A stretch of 64,000 bases of DNA from Spirosoma taeanense (GTDB taxonomy: Bacteria; Bacteroidota; Bacteroidia; Cytophagales; Spirosomataceae): assembly GCF_013127955.1 (NCBI RefSeq), contig NZ_CP053435.1, positions 310,001 through 374,000 of the forward strand, read 5' to 3'. The position numbers and the translations under genes were made by a program. The notes beneath the pieces were generated by a model. The model was not told the DNA's origin, ran no database searches, and saw only the letters and a program-made list of their open reading frames with translations. This document shows, one piece after another, positions 1 to 8,810 of the stretch (positions within the stretch are counted from its first letter, which is position 1; each line of letters begins with the position of its first letter).

Positions 1-1
1 A

Positions 2-172
2 GAGCGCCCGAACGATGCGGACCTGATCAGGCGCAGCGTAGACGCGTTTGTCAAGGGCCAATACTCCGTCGCGGATCTAGATCGCCCAACCTTTGAGCGG
101 AATAAAACGGTTCTGTACTCACTTCCCATGTTGCCGGAAGATGAGTTTGTTCGCTCAAAACTAAACGATTAA
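2..172 (+). CDS. C-terminal end of an unidentified protein (partial)
   Basis: The first bases stay open in one frame for 56 codons and end with TAA at 170-172, so this is the 3-prime end of a gene that begins before the window. The visible tail is charged, ends in DEFVRSKLND and shows no signal peptide, membrane segment or motif I recognise. A good hairpin followed by a T run (195-225) lies just after it, supporting a real gene end. I cannot name the family from this fragment. Confidence 0.6.
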   Translation, partial: ERPNDADLIRRSVDAFVKGQYSVADLDRPTFERNKTVLYSLPMLPEDEFVRSKLND

Positions 173-194
173 CTTAGTTTCATTCAGAATAACA

Positions 195-225
195 GGGGCT
201 TTCGCACAGGAAGCCCTTCTTTTTT
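195..225 (+). terminator. Rho-independent terminator after the partial first gene
   Basis: GGGCTT (196-201) pairs with AAGCCC (211-216) across a 9-base loop, and a T-rich run follows to 225. It ends only 3 bases before the GTG start of the next gene, so it could also affect entry into that gene. Confidence 0.6.
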
Positions 226-228
226 ACC

Positions 229-927
229 GTGACGCATTCCGACGTAAAAGCGACGCTTCTGGAACTGGAACAGCCTGAGCGGGCGTCGTTCGCGGCTCGT
301 TTCTTCAAAACCCGGCCGGGGCAATATGCCGAAGGCGATCAGTTTCTTGGCCTGTCGATGCCACAGCAACACGTCATCGCACGGCAGTACCGGGAGTTGC
401 TGCCAGATGAAACCGAGCTATTGCTGCACGATCCATACCACGAGTGCCGAATGGTAGCTCTGTTAATCTGGGTGTATCAGGTTCAGAAAGCAGGCCCGGT
501 TTATCGCGCCGAGATTATGGCGCGGTACCTGGCCAATCGGGAGTTCATTAATAACTGGGATCTGGTGGATGTTACGTGTCCGCACATAGTCGGGCGGCAT
601 CTGCTCAATAATGATCGGTCGGCATTGTATGAATTGGCCCGCGAAAACCACTTATGGAGCCAGCGTATTGCAATCGTTTCGACGATTACGTTTATTCGTC
701 ATGGGCAGTTTGCTGATACGTTCGCTCTGGCCGAAATCCTGCTGGCTCACCGGCACGATCTGATTCATAAAGCCATCGGCTGGATGCTGCGGGAAGTGGG
801 TAAACGAGATGCTGATGCGCTCGAAGAATTTCTGCATGATCATATCCGGCAAATGCCCCGAACGGCTCTTCGGTACGCGATTGAAAAGTTCGAGCCTAAC
901 CGACGCCGGTATTATCTGACTTTATAA
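229..927 (+). CDS. DNA alkylation repair protein, AlkD-like HEAT-repeat glycosylase
   Basis: The 232-residue all-helical protein matches the AlkD/DNA_alkylation family, which excises N3- and N7-alkylated purines from DNA using HEAT-like repeats. Visible hallmarks are RFFKTRPGQYAEGDQFLG near residue 25 and NNWDLVDVTCPHIVG in the middle, which carries the Trp and Asp residues lining the active cleft. The start is GTG at 229. The frame has a stop at 190-192 and no ATG before the conserved N-terminal part, so GTG is the best choice. It stands alone on the plus strand. Family call is secure; substrate range is inferred. Confidence 0.9.
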   Translation: MTHSDVKATLLELEQPERASFAARFFKTRPGQYAEGDQFLGLSMPQQHVIARQYRELLPDETELLLHDPYHECRMVALLIWVYQVQKAGPVYRAEIMARYLANREFINNWDLVDVTCPHIVGRHLLNNDRSALYELARENHLWSQRIAIVSTITFIRHGQFADTFALAEILLAHRHDLIHKAIGWMLREVGKRDADALEEFLHDHIRQMPRTALRYAIEKFEPNRRRYYLTL

Positions 928-953
928 ATGGCTGGAATGGTAAATGGTATTCG

Positions 954-961
954 TATCTTTA
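954..961 (+). promoter_or_regulatory. Possible -7 element upstream of accD
   Basis: TATCTTTA at 954-961 is one base away from the Bacteroidota -7 consensus TAnnTTTG and lies about 53 bases before the accD start. I see no clear -33 TTG at the usual spacing. Confidence 0.3.
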
Positions 962-1014
962 CAGCCCCGATTGGCAACTGCCAATTTATAAACTGCCAAC
1001 TGTAAACTTAGACT

Positions 1015-1857
1015 ATGTCTTGGTTCGTCCGAAAAGATAAGGGTATTCAGACCCCGACCGAAATGAAGCGGGAGGCTCCCGATGGTCTGTGGTATCAGTG
1101 CCCGAACTGTAAAAAAGCAATGCATACGCGGGAGCATAAACTCAATGCGTATACCTGCGTTCATTGCAACTACCACGAGAAAATTGGTTCTGACGCCTAT
1201 TTTTCTGTTTTGTTCGATGATAATGAGTTTACGGAACTCGACGCGAACATGGCCTCGGCCGATCCGCTGAAGTTTACCGATACAAAAGCGTATCCGGACC
1301 GCGTGCGTTCAACAATGGCGAAAACCGGCCTGAAAGACGCCGTTCGGACGGCTTACGGATCTATGCACGGCCTGAACGTTACGATCGCCGTTATGGATTT
1401 CAACTTCATCGGCGGTTCGATGGGTTCGGTAGTCGGCGAAAAAATTGCCCGCGCCATTGACCATGCCATGGAAGCCCGGACACCGTTCCTGATGATTTCC
1501 CGCTCGGGGGGCGCCCGCATGATGGAGGCTGGCTTTTCGCTGATGCAGATGGCGAAAACGTCGGCTAAGCTGGCGTTGCTCTCGCAGGCCAGGCTGCCGT
1601 ATGTATCGCTGCTGACCGACCCGACCACGGGGGGCGTTACGGCCTCTTATGCGATGCTGGGCGACTTCAACATTGCCGAACCTGAAGCTCTGATTGGCTT
1701 CGCGGGGCCGCGCGTCATTCGTGAAACAATCGGAAAAGACCTGCCCAAAGGTTTCCAGAGTGCCGAGTTTGTTCTTGAGCATGGCTTCCTCGACTTTATT
1801 GTCGACCGTAAGGATCTGAAGGATAAACTGGCCAGCCTGTTCCGGATGCTGCAATAA
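1015..1857 (+). CDS. accD: Acetyl-CoA carboxylase carboxyltransferase subunit beta
   Basis: AccD transfers the carboxyl group from carboxybiotin to acetyl-CoA, making malonyl-CoA for fatty acid synthesis, as a partner of AccA. The 280-residue length is normal. An N-terminal four-Cys zinc ribbon (CPNCKK near residue 29, then CVHCNYH near residue 48) is followed by the crotonase-like carboxyltransferase core with [14 protein letters not shown] and [14 protein letters not shown]. Its stop overlaps the next start by one base (TAATG), so translation of the downstream radical SAM gene is probably coupled. accA is not in the window. Confidence 0.96.
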   Translation: MSWFVRKDKGIQTPTEMKREAPDGLWYQCPNCKKAMHTREHKLNAYTCVHCNYHEKIGSDAYFSVLFDDNEFTELDANMASADPLKFTDTKAYPDRVRSTMAKTGLKDAVRTAYGSMHGLNVTIAVMDFNFIGGSMGSVVGEKIARAIDHAMEARTPFLMISRSGGARMMEAGFSLMQMAKTSAKLALLSQARLPYVSLLTDPTTGGVTASYAMLGDFNIAEPEALIGFAGPRVIRETIGKDLPKGFQSAEFVLEHGFLDFIVDRKDLKDKLASLFRMLQ

Positions 1858-2834
1858 TGCGCCTTGTCTCCCACCCGGTTCTCTGTAACTACTACGTTAC
1901 GTATCGCTGCAATGCGAGCTGTAGTTTCTGCGATATCTGGGAGCGGCCATCACCTTACGTTACCCTCGATAATGCCCGCCAGAACCTACGCGATCTGAAA
2001 CGTCTTGGCGTTCGGGTGGTTGATTTTACTGGGGGCGAACCCCTGCTCCATCGTCAGTTGCCGGAGCTTCTGCACGAAGCCCGGCAACTGGGGCTGATTA
2101 CGACCATTACGACTAATGCGCTGCTGTACCCTAAACAGGCCGAACGGCTGCGCGGTCTGGTGGATATGCTGCACTTTTCGCTCGATTCGCCGGTGGCCGA
2201 AGAGCACGACCGGTTGCGGGGCGTAGCGTGTTTCGATAAGGTCATGGAGTCGATTGCCATTGCCCGGCAGTTGGGCGAACGGCCGGATATTCTGTTCACC
2301 GTCTTTACGCATAATGTCCACCAGATTCGGCAGATGCATGAGGAAATCTGCCTGCCAAATAATCTGGTTCTGATTCTGAATCCGGTTTTCGAGTATAACA
2401 CCGTTGAAACCGGCGACCGCCTGTCCGCCGAAGCCCTGACGCAGTTATCCTGGTGGGGTCGGCAGAAGAATGTTTACCTCAACGATGCCTTCGTGCAACT
2501 TCGGCGCGATGGCGGTAACCACATCAGCGATCCTGTTTGCAAGGCGGGCAGCACCACACTTGTCATCTCGCCGGAGAACAAACTGGTGTTGCCCTGCTAC
2601 CATCTCGGTCTGAAAGATTTTCCCATTACTGATAATCTGTACGAGCTATATCATTCAGCCGATGTGCAGCAACTGGTGGCGCTGGAGGGCCGTTTACCAG
2701 GCTGCGAGGGCTGTACAATCAACTGCTATATGCAGCCATCATTTGCCGTAGAAGTTAACAAATACTGGTGGCGGGCGCTGCCCAGTACGCTCAAGTATAA
2801 CTGGGTGAAGGGAACCTGGAAACAGTTGTTGTAG
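1857..2834 (+). CDS. Radical SAM protein with SPASM-like C-terminal cysteines
   Basis: The 325-residue protein carries the radical SAM CxxxCxxC motif as CNASCSFC at residues 19-26, which binds the [4Fe-4S] cluster that cleaves S-adenosylmethionine. It also has the GGEPLL motif near residue 60. The C-terminal third has further cysteines (CKAGSTT, LPCYH, GCEGCTINCY), typical of a SPASM or twitch auxiliary cluster. Substrate is not evident. The gene overlaps accD by one base, so the two are co-translated. It may modify a lipid, peptide or cofactor; the accD link hints at membrane lipid but proves nothing. Confidence 0.88.
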   Translation: MRLVSHPVLCNYYVTYRCNASCSFCDIWERPSPYVTLDNARQNLRDLKRLGVRVVDFTGGEPLLHRQLPELLHEARQLGLITTITTNALLYPKQAERLRGLVDMLHFSLDSPVAEEHDRLRGVACFDKVMESIAIARQLGERPDILFTVFTHNVHQIRQMHEEICLPNNLVLILNPVFEYNTVETGDRLSAEALTQLSWWGRQKNVYLNDAFVQLRRDGGNHISDPVCKAGSTTLVISPENKLVLPCYHLGLKDFPITDNLYELYHSADVQQLVALEGRLPGCEGCTINCYMQPSFAVEVNKYWWRALPSTLKYNWVKGTWKQLL

Positions 2835-2875
2835 TCTGCCTGACCGCCTTCACAAATCGGTTTTTCCTGCCTGTT

Positions 2876-3694
2876 ATGCTCTACACTACCCAACAAACCA
2901 CTGAACTACCCGCTGGCGGCTTTCAGTTTCTGCGTACTTCGTTCGACGACCACGTTCTGACCATTACGCTGAACCGGCCCGAAAAGAAGAATGCACTAAA
3001 CCCGCCTATGCTGAATGAACTGGCGTTTGCTCTGGCTCATGCACACTATCGAAAAGATATCTGGCTCGTGGTGCTGGCCGCTGAGGGTGATACCTTCTGC
3101 GCCGGTATGGACCTTAAATCGCTTTCATCAGGCGACATTGGAGAATCTTCGGTACCGGAGCCGGGCGGTCCCGTTCGGTTGGGAGAGTTGATGGCTGGGC
3201 TGCATAAGCCCTGCATCGCGCGGGTGCAGGGGGCTGTGTATGCCGGTGGTTTTCTGCTGGTCGGCGGCAGTACGTACGTAATCGCGGCCGAGTCGGCTAC
3301 GTTTAGCCTGCCAGAAGTGAAACGGGGCTTATTCCCCTTTCAGGTCATGGCCATATTGCTCGAGATCATGCCTGCTCGGCAGGCTCTTGACCTTTGCCTG
3401 CGTGCACGAACACTCTCAGCGGCCGATGCGCTAACGCTCGGCCTGGTTACCGAAGTGGCTCCCACTAATGAACTGAACAATGCGGTTACGCGCCTGGCTA
3501 ACGAACTCAAAGCGTTTTCACCTACGGCCATGCAGTTTGGGTTACGTGCCTATCAGCAATTAAAAAGCCTGCCATCAAACGAACAGCAGGCTTACCTATA
3601 TGAGCAGTTTCGGTTACTTCAGCAAACGCCGGATGCAAAAGAAGGCATGGCTGCTTTTTTAGAAAAACGGAAACCGAACTGGTCGGATCACTGA
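2876..3694 (+). CDS. Enoyl-CoA hydratase/isomerase family protein
   Basis: This is a crotonase-fold protein of 272 residues. The family hydrates or isomerises acyl-CoA double bonds and stabilises the thioester oxyanion with backbone amides. Visible motifs are LNRPEKKNALN, the oxyanion loop FCAGMDLKSL near residue 75, and PEVKRGLFPFQ with the Glu of the active-site helix. It sits 41 bases after the radical SAM gene on the same strand and may share its transcript. The exact substrate (fatty acid, leucine or another acyl-CoA) cannot be read from the sequence. It abuts the convergent gene at 3695 with no gap. Confidence 0.9.
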   Translation: MLYTTQQTTELPAGGFQFLRTSFDDHVLTITLNRPEKKNALNPPMLNELAFALAHAHYRKDIWLVVLAAEGDTFCAGMDLKSLSSGDIGESSVPEPGGPVRLGELMAGLHKPCIARVQGAVYAGGFLLVGGSTYVIAAESATFSLPEVKRGLFPFQVMAILLEIMPARQALDLCLRARTLSAADALTLGLVTEVAPTNELNNAVTRLANELKAFSPTAMQFGLRAYQQLKSLPSNEQQAYLYEQFRLLQQTPDAKEGMAAFLEKRKPNWSDH

Positions 3695-4165
3695 TTAAGG
3701 CTTCGGTAAATCCGGGCAATTATCCTTTCGGCGGGTGTCGATAATGTTCTGAATTTTCCAGTTACCGTTTACTTTCACGAGCGTAAAGGAGTTGACCCCG
3801 CAGTGACTTTTCTTATCCTGAAAATAAAAAACGTAGGGCGTCCAGGCAGTTGCCAGTTCTCCGTCAATCCTGATGTCCATGCCCGATAGCCGCTCATCAA
3901 GGGCGAAAGGCGGGTACTTGACGACGGATGCCGCAAACTGACCAATGTTTTCGTTCCGCACCGAAACATCACCATCCTTGTTTTTTGCGATAGACTGTAA
4001 TGTAGCGCCGGGCAGAAACGTGTTCTTAATCTGCGTCGAATCGCCTTTCCGCATACCATCGAACAGAAGCTTAATCGTCGTGCGAACAGCCGCTTCGTCG
4101 GTCGCGGTTTGGGCGAGGGCGGGAGTAATCAGTACCAGGCCGATGAAGAGTAGCAGGTGTTTCAT
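3695..4165 (-). CDS. Secreted SnoaL/NTF2-like (lumazine-binding-type) protein
   Basis: The product is a 156-residue protein with an N-terminal signal peptide (MKHLLLFIGLVLITPALAQ) followed by a small alpha+beta domain starting at ATDEAAVRTTIKLLFDG. The pattern of an N-terminal helix, then strands ending in GNWKIQNIIDTRR, fits the NTF2-like/Lumazine_bd_2 fold. Such proteins are often exported pocket proteins of unknown ligand. I chose ATG 4165 over an upstream in-frame ATG because it gives the signal peptide at the very start. It is convergent with the preceding gene, and no operon partner is evident. Confidence 0.75.
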   Translation of the reverse strand: MKHLLLFIGLVLITPALAQTATDEAAVRTTIKLLFDGMRKGDSTQIKNTFLPGATLQSIAKNKDGDVSVRNENIGQFAASVVKYPPFALDERLSGMDIRIDGELATAWTPYVFYFQDKKSHCGVNSFTLVKVNGNWKIQNIIDTRRKDNCPDLPKP

Positions 4166-4226
4166 AGTGTGTACTGGTGTAATTGAAATCTGCACCGGCT
4201 CACAGCGAGCCGGTGCAGATTTTACA

Positions 4227-5567
4227 CTAAATATACTGGTTTACAATCATTTCGTAGAGTTCCTGCTTACCGCTAACCTGCTTGGGTTCGCCGTTATTTA
4301 TGGCATACTGGCGGAGGTCTTCCAGCGTTAGCTCACCCCGCTCGAAGCGTGCGCCTTCGCCACTATCGTAGCTGGCGTAACGCTCCTGACGTAGTTTCTT
4401 ATACTGCGATTTATTCAGGATAGCCTCGGCTGCAATGGCTGCCCGCGCAAAGGTGTCCATACCACCAATGTGCGCAATAAAGATATCCTCTAGGTCCGTC
4501 GAGTTCCGGCGTGTTTTCGCGTCAAAGTTTACCCCACCCGATTTGAGACCACCCGCTTCCAGGATGACCAGCATGGCTTCGGTCAGTTCGTAAACGTCTA
4601 CCGGGAACTGGTCGGTATCCCAGCCGTTCTGGTAGTCGCCCCGGTTAGCATCAATGCTGCCAAGCATGTTGTTATCGGCCGCTACCTGCAGTTCGTGGGC
4701 GAAGGTATGGTTCGCCAGGGTCGCGTGGTTAGTTTCGATGTTCAGCTCGAAGTCGTCCTGCAGACCGTAGCGATTGAGGAAACCCACCACGGTAGCCGCG
4801 TCGAAATCGTACTGGTGCTTGGTAGGCTCCATTGGCTTCGGCTCAATATAGAACGACCCTTTGAAACCCTGCTTGCGGGCGTAGTCGCGACTGATCTGCA
4901 GAAATTTGCCGAGGTGTTCCTGCTCACGTTTCATATTCGTGTTCAGCAGCGACATATAACCTTCCCGGCCGCCCCAGAATGTATAGCCACGGCCACCCAA
5001 CTCGATGGTGGCGTCAATGGCGTTCTTTACCTGCCAGCCACCGTGCGCCAGTACGTGGAAATCGGGGTTAGTCGAGGCTCCGTTCATGTAGCGCTCATGC
5101 GAGAACAGATTCGCCGTACCCCACAGGAGCTGAACTCCGCTGGCAGCCTGCTTTTGCTTAGCATAATCAACAATAGCGCGGAAATTTTTCTCAAATTCGG
5201 CGTTGGAGTTTCCTTCGGGAGCAACATCCACATCGTGGAAGCAGTAATACTCCATGCCGATTTTAGTGATAAACTCGAATGCCGCATCCATTTTGTCGTG
5301 AGCAGCGCCCAGCCGGTCGGAGTTGGCATCCCACGGGAAATGCTTAACGCCTGGCCCGAAGGGGTCGCCACCGGTACCACAGAAGGTGTGCCAGTAGGCC
5401 GTAGCAAACCGGAACAGATCCTTCATGGGCGTATCCATAATGGTCCGGTTAGCATCGTAAAACTTAAAGGCCATTGGATTGTCCGACTCGCGCCCTTCGA
5501 AGGCTATCGGCTTATCAACAAAGGGAAAATAGGTCTTATCGCCAAGGGTTAGATTGATGTTGGCCAT
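4227..5567 (-). CDS. xylA: Xylose isomerase
   Basis: XylA converts D-xylose to D-xylulose using two divalent metals. The 446-residue length from ATG 5567 fits the family; the longer open frame to 5606 adds an unlikely N-terminus. Diagnostic stretches include [26 protein letters not shown] with the catalytic His and Asp, WGGREGY, and [13 protein letters not shown] with metal ligands. It is the last gene of a leftward cluster with xylulokinase (6103-7590) and a small unknown gene between. A good promoter at 5604-5636 suggests xylA can also be transcribed on its own. No XylR-type regulator is visible nearby. Confidence 0.97.
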   Translation of the reverse strand: MANINLTLGDKTYFPFVDKPIAFEGRESDNPMAFKFYDANRTIMDTPMKDLFRFATAYWHTFCGTGGDPFGPGVKHFPWDANSDRLGAAHDKMDAAFEFITKIGMEYYCFHDVDVAPEGNSNAEFEKNFRAIVDYAKQKQAASGVQLLWGTANLFSHERYMNGASTNPDFHVLAHGGWQVKNAIDATIELGGRGYTFWGGREGYMSLLNTNMKREQEHLGKFLQISRDYARKQGFKGSFYIEPKPMEPTKHQYDFDAATVVGFLNRYGLQDDFELNIETNHATLANHTFAHELQVAADNNMLGSIDANRGDYQNGWDTDQFPVDVYELTEAMLVILEAGGLKSGGVNFDAKTRRNSTDLEDIFIAHIGGMDTFARAAIAAEAILNKSQYKKLRQERYASYDSGEGARFERGELTLEDLRQYAINNGEPKQVSGKQELYEMIVNQYI

Positions 5568-5603
5568 CGAAACAGATATTAAGTTGTTAATAGAAAAGAA
5601 AAC

Positions 5604-5636
5604 CAAAGGTAGCTTTTCCTGATACGGTCCGCAAAA
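5604..5636 (-). promoter_or_regulatory. Bacteroidota-type promoter for xylA
   Basis: Read on the minus strand, TTTTG (5636-5632) is followed after 20 bases by TACCTTTG (5611-5604), a full match to the -7 consensus TAnnTTTG with a proper -33 TTG. It lies 37 bases before the xylA ATG. Confidence 0.65.
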
Positions 5637-5647
5637 CTTTGGGTTAC

Positions 5648-6106
5648 CTACTGGACTAATTTAGCTTTTCCCTGATCGGTCATCGCCTGGCTTCTCTGAC
5701 GAGTCATTTTTTTGATGTATTCCACGCGCCGAAAACGTAGGGCGCTCCAGTCCTCGTCAATCGCTACCTGACGTACTCCTGCAAAACCATATTTTTCTAG
5801 CACCACCCAGCCCGTATCACGATTAAAATTACAGGTGTATTTTCTGGAGCTTCCTTTCGGGTAGGCAAACCACAAAATGCCGTCACCCTGCAGCCGACTA
5901 GCTAATAAAGGCACCAGGTCAATTACCTCCTGCTGCTTTTTCACAAAGGCGATGATGAACTCGCCCTGCTGAATCTGCTCCGGATCGTGAACTATTATTG
6001 CCTGCGAAGTTAGCTCCGTGAGCAGGGAGAGGAACTCCTCCGGCGCGTTGAGTACGACAACTTCGGCCTGCGCTTTGTAGTTCAGTTTCGTGAAAACTGC
6101 ATTCAT
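5648..6106 (-). CDS. Small conserved protein of unknown function, DUF3052-like
   Basis: The product is a 152-residue soluble protein without signal peptide or membrane segment. It contains [32 protein letters not shown] and [15 protein letters not shown], which I associate with a DUF3052-like family of unassigned function; that link is from memory. Its start overlaps the end of xylB by four bases (ATGA), so the two are translationally coupled. It lies between xylB and xylA, which suggests co-expression with xylose use. The reaction is unknown. Confidence 0.75.
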   Translation of the reverse strand: MNAVFTKLNYKAQAEVVVLNAPEEFLSLLTELTSQAIIVHDPEQIQQGEFIIAFVKKQQEVIDLVPLLASRLQGDGILWFAYPKGSSRKYTCNFNRDTGWVVLEKYGFAGVRQVAIDEDWSALRFRRVEYIKKMTRQRSQAMTDQGKAKLVQ

Positions 6107-7590
6107 GATAGTTTCTGGCTAAGGGTTTCCAGCCACTGCCCGTACGCGTTCTGATAAGCCTCCTGCGCCCGCATGTCTGGCTCAATCGTCTTGGTTACGT
6201 GTAGACCCGTGAAGGCTTCCTGTGCTGTTTTGTAATGACCAAGTCCCAGTCCGGCCCCGCGAGCGGCTCCCTGTGCCCCATCGGTATTGTATAGCTCAAT
6301 CGTAGCGCCGGTCAGGTTCGCCAGCGTATCCCTAAACAGTGGGCTTAGGAACATGTTGGCCTCGCCCGCCCGGATGGTCTGCAGCCCCACGCCTACACTT
6401 TCCATGGCCTGAATGCCGTAATAAAGCGCGAAAACAATTCCTTCCTGAGCGGCCCGGATTACGTGCGGCAACCCGTGCCGGATGAGCTGCAGGCCATGAA
6501 ATGACGCGCCGATTTCCAGGTTCTCAAGAACCCGCTCCGCGCCGTTGCCAAACGGCAGACAAACCAGACCATCGGCGCCAACGGGAGCTTCGTGCGCCAG
6601 TTGATTCATTTCATTATAGCTTACGGACCGACGCAGAATCTGATTGCGCAGCCAGCTGTTCAGAATGCCCGTGCCGTTAACGCACAGCAGAACGCCATAC
6701 CGGGGTGCTTCGGCCGTGTGGCTAACGTGCAGAAACGTATTCACGCGCAGTTTGGGGTCATAGGCCGCCCGGTCGCTGACGCCATATACAACACCCGATG
6801 TACCGGCCGTAGCGGCAATCTGACCCGGCTCCAGTACGTTCAGCGATAGCGCGTTGTTGGGCTGGTCGCCGGCGCGGTACGTAATGGGCGTACCGGCGGC
6901 AAGGCCCAGCTCGGATGCGGCCGAGGCTGTTAACTCCCCTTGTGGAGCGAAGGTGGGTTTGATGGTTGGAATCAACGATGAATCGAAGCCGTAATAGTCC
7001 AGCAGGAATTGCGCTGGTTCGTCGGCCTGAAAATCCCAGAGAATCCCTTCCGACAGACCCGATGCCGTCGTAACCACTTCGCTGGTCATGCGGGCCGCGA
7101 GGTAATCGCCAGGCAGCATGAATTGATCGGCCTGCGCATACACGTCGGGCTCGTTGGCTTTCACCCACGCCAGTTTGGCGGCCGTGAAGTTACCCGGCGA
7201 GTTAAGCAGATGCTGCAGGGTGCGTTCATGCCCAAGAGCATCAAACGCCCGGTTTCCGTAGGGGACAGCCCGACTGTCGCACCAGATAATGGATGGCCGC
7301 AGCACGTTGAACCCCTTGTCAACAACCACCAGCCCGTGCATCTGGTAGGAAATGCCAATGGCTTTAACGTCTTCGGGCCGGGCTCCTGCCTGCTGAATGA
7401 CGGCCTTGCTGGCCAAACAGGCGTTTTCCCACCAGCGGTCGGGATGCTGTTCGGCAAAGCCGACCTGTGGGGCCTCAATGGCCATTTCCGTTTCAGGAAA
7501 AAACGCCGAGGCAACAGCCCTGCCACTGTCGGCTTCTATTAAACACGCTTTTACGGACGAACTGCCGAGGTCAAAGCCAAGAAGATACAT
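6103..7590 (-). CDS. xylB: Xylulokinase (FGGY family)
   Basis: XylB phosphorylates D-xylulose to xylulose 5-phosphate, feeding the pentose phosphate pathway. The 495-residue protein has the two FGGY actin-like domains: the N-terminal phosphate loop DLGSSSVKACLIE, the substrate region SYQMHGLVVVDK, the catalytic Asp in YRAGDQPNNALSLN near residue 240, and a C-terminal ATP-binding part with IRAGEANMFLSPLF. It is first in the cluster xylB, small unknown gene, xylA. Paralogues of this family take other sugars, but the adjacency to xylA makes the xylulose assignment strong. Confidence 0.95.
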   Translation of the reverse strand: MYLLGFDLGSSSVKACLIEADSGRAVASAFFPETEMAIEAPQVGFAEQHPDRWWENACLASKAVIQQAGARPEDVKAIGISYQMHGLVVVDKGFNVLRPSIIWCDSRAVPYGNRAFDALGHERTLQHLLNSPGNFTAAKLAWVKANEPDVYAQADQFMLPGDYLAARMTSEVVTTASGLSEGILWDFQADEPAQFLLDYYGFDSSLIPTIKPTFAPQGELTASAASELGLAAGTPITYRAGDQPNNALSLNVLEPGQIAATAGTSGVVYGVSDRAAYDPKLRVNTFLHVSHTAEAPRYGVLLCVNGTGILNSWLRNQILRRSVSYNEMNQLAHEAPVGADGLVCLPFGNGAERVLENLEIGASFHGLQLIRHGLPHVIRAAQEGIVFALYYGIQAMESVGVGLQTIRAGEANMFLSPLFRDTLANLTGATIELYNTDGAQGAARGAGLGLGHYKTAQEAFTGLHVTKTIEPDMRAQEAYQNAYGQWLETLSQKLS

Positions 7591-7758
7591 AAGTAAGGGT
7601 TGGTCATTAAAATAAGATGCGAAGCTAACACTCAGATCAATGACCCGTATTTTCTGGCGGAACTATTTCTGCTCCGCTTACTGAAACTGGCCATTAGCGT
7701 GCAGAAACACTTTCAGCTTTTTGTTTCTTTGTATTCGTAACCAAGTTGCCAAGTGCCT

Positions 7759-8754
7759 ATGAGTCCGGTCCTGGAAATGACCATCGACGAATTGTTCGAA
7801 CAATTCGACAACCTGCGCGTCCTGATTATCGGCGACGTAATGCTCGATTCCTATGTCTGGGGGCGGGTTGAACGCATTTCGCCCGAAGCACCCGTACCAG
7901 TCGTGACTGTTGACCGGCGCGAACTCCGATTGGGAGGAGCTGGTAACGTTTTGCTCAACGTACAGGCACTGGGTGCCGAAGCCATCATCTGCTCGGTAAT
8001 TGGTACTGATGGGCCTGGCGATCAGTTGGTGGGTCAGCTTTGCGACCGGGGTTTAAACTGCGACGGCCTTATCCGCAGTGACGACCGCATTACGACGATA
8101 AAGGAGCGAATTATTGCCGGTTCGCAGCAGGTGGTGCGGGTTGATACAGAGACTGATAAATACATTACGGTTGAAGAACGGGCTAAACTCGTTGCTAAAG
8201 CTAAAGAACTGATTCCGACTTGCCACGTCATTATTTTTGAAGACTACGACAAGGGCGTGCTGAGCCAAGAAGCCATTGCCGAAATCACTACGTACGCCAA
8301 TGAGCAGGGCATTCCGACGGTAGTTGACCCGAAGAAGCGAAACTTCCTGTCGTACCATAACGCGACGTTGTTTAAGCCCAATCTGAAAGAGCTGCGCGAA
8401 GGGTTGAAGCTTGACTTCGACGTTGACAACCATGATGAGTTTCAGGCCGCGGTTAGTCAGCTAAAAGAAAGACTGAACCTCAGGGGCGCGCTGATTACGT
8501 TGTCAGAACGCGGAGTGTTTATTGATTTCAACGGCGAAAAGCAGCAACTCCCCGCCCATATCCGGAAGATTGCCGATGTCTCGGGTGCGGGCGATACGGT
8601 CATCAGCATAGCGGCCTGCTGCGTCGCCCTGCGGCAACCGCCCGCCATGATTGCGGGGCTATCGAACCTGGGTGGTGGACTCGTCTGTGAGTCGGTCGGC
8701 GTCGTGCCAATTGATAAGAACCTGTTGAAACAGGAGGCCAAAGAGAATCTGTAA
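7759..8754 (+). CDS. PfkB-family sugar kinase, RfaE1/HldE kinase-domain-like
   Basis: This 331-residue ribokinase-fold protein resembles the kinase half of HldE/RfaE, which phosphorylates D-glycero-D-manno-heptose 7-phosphate. Visible motifs are LIIGDVMLDSYVWGRVERIS, the substrate loop PVPVVTVDRRELRLGGAGNV, VVDPKKRNF, and the PfkB signature DVSGAGDTVIS near residue 275 with the catalytic Asp. There is no fused nucleotidyltransferase domain and no other heptose gene nearby, so the substrate is uncertain. ATG 7759 is preferred over GTG 7753 two codons upstream. The xyl operon diverges on the other side. Confidence 0.85.
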   Translation: MSPVLEMTIDELFEQFDNLRVLIIGDVMLDSYVWGRVERISPEAPVPVVTVDRRELRLGGAGNVLLNVQALGAEAIICSVIGTDGPGDQLVGQLCDRGLNCDGLIRSDDRITTIKERIIAGSQQVVRVDTETDKYITVEERAKLVAKAKELIPTCHVIIFEDYDKGVLSQEAIAEITTYANEQGIPTVVDPKKRNFLSYHNATLFKPNLKELREGLKLDFDVDNHDEFQAAVSQLKERLNLRGALITLSERGVFIDFNGEKQQLPAHIRKIADVSGAGDTVISIAACCVALRQPPAMIAGLSNLGGGLVCESVGVVPIDKNLLKQEAKENL

Positions 8755-8810
8755 GGCAGCTATAAGTTTTAGGCTGTGAATCAGATTAGAGCCTATAGCC
8801 TACAAGTCTG

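Noticed and set aside
922-1176. Minus-strand open frame overlapping accD
   Set aside because: It runs antisense through the well-supported accD gene and shows no domain or signal of its own.
4695-5552. 285-codon plus-strand open frame opposite xylA
   Set aside because: The xylA protein on the other strand is unambiguous, and this frame has no recognisable features.
7788-7807. Perfect 20-base palindrome (CGAATTGTTC/GAACAATTCG) near the start of the sugar kinase gene
   Set aside because: It lies inside the coding sequence for ELFEQFD, and a 10-base arm by chance in 64 kb is not improbable. Nothing else marks it as an operator.
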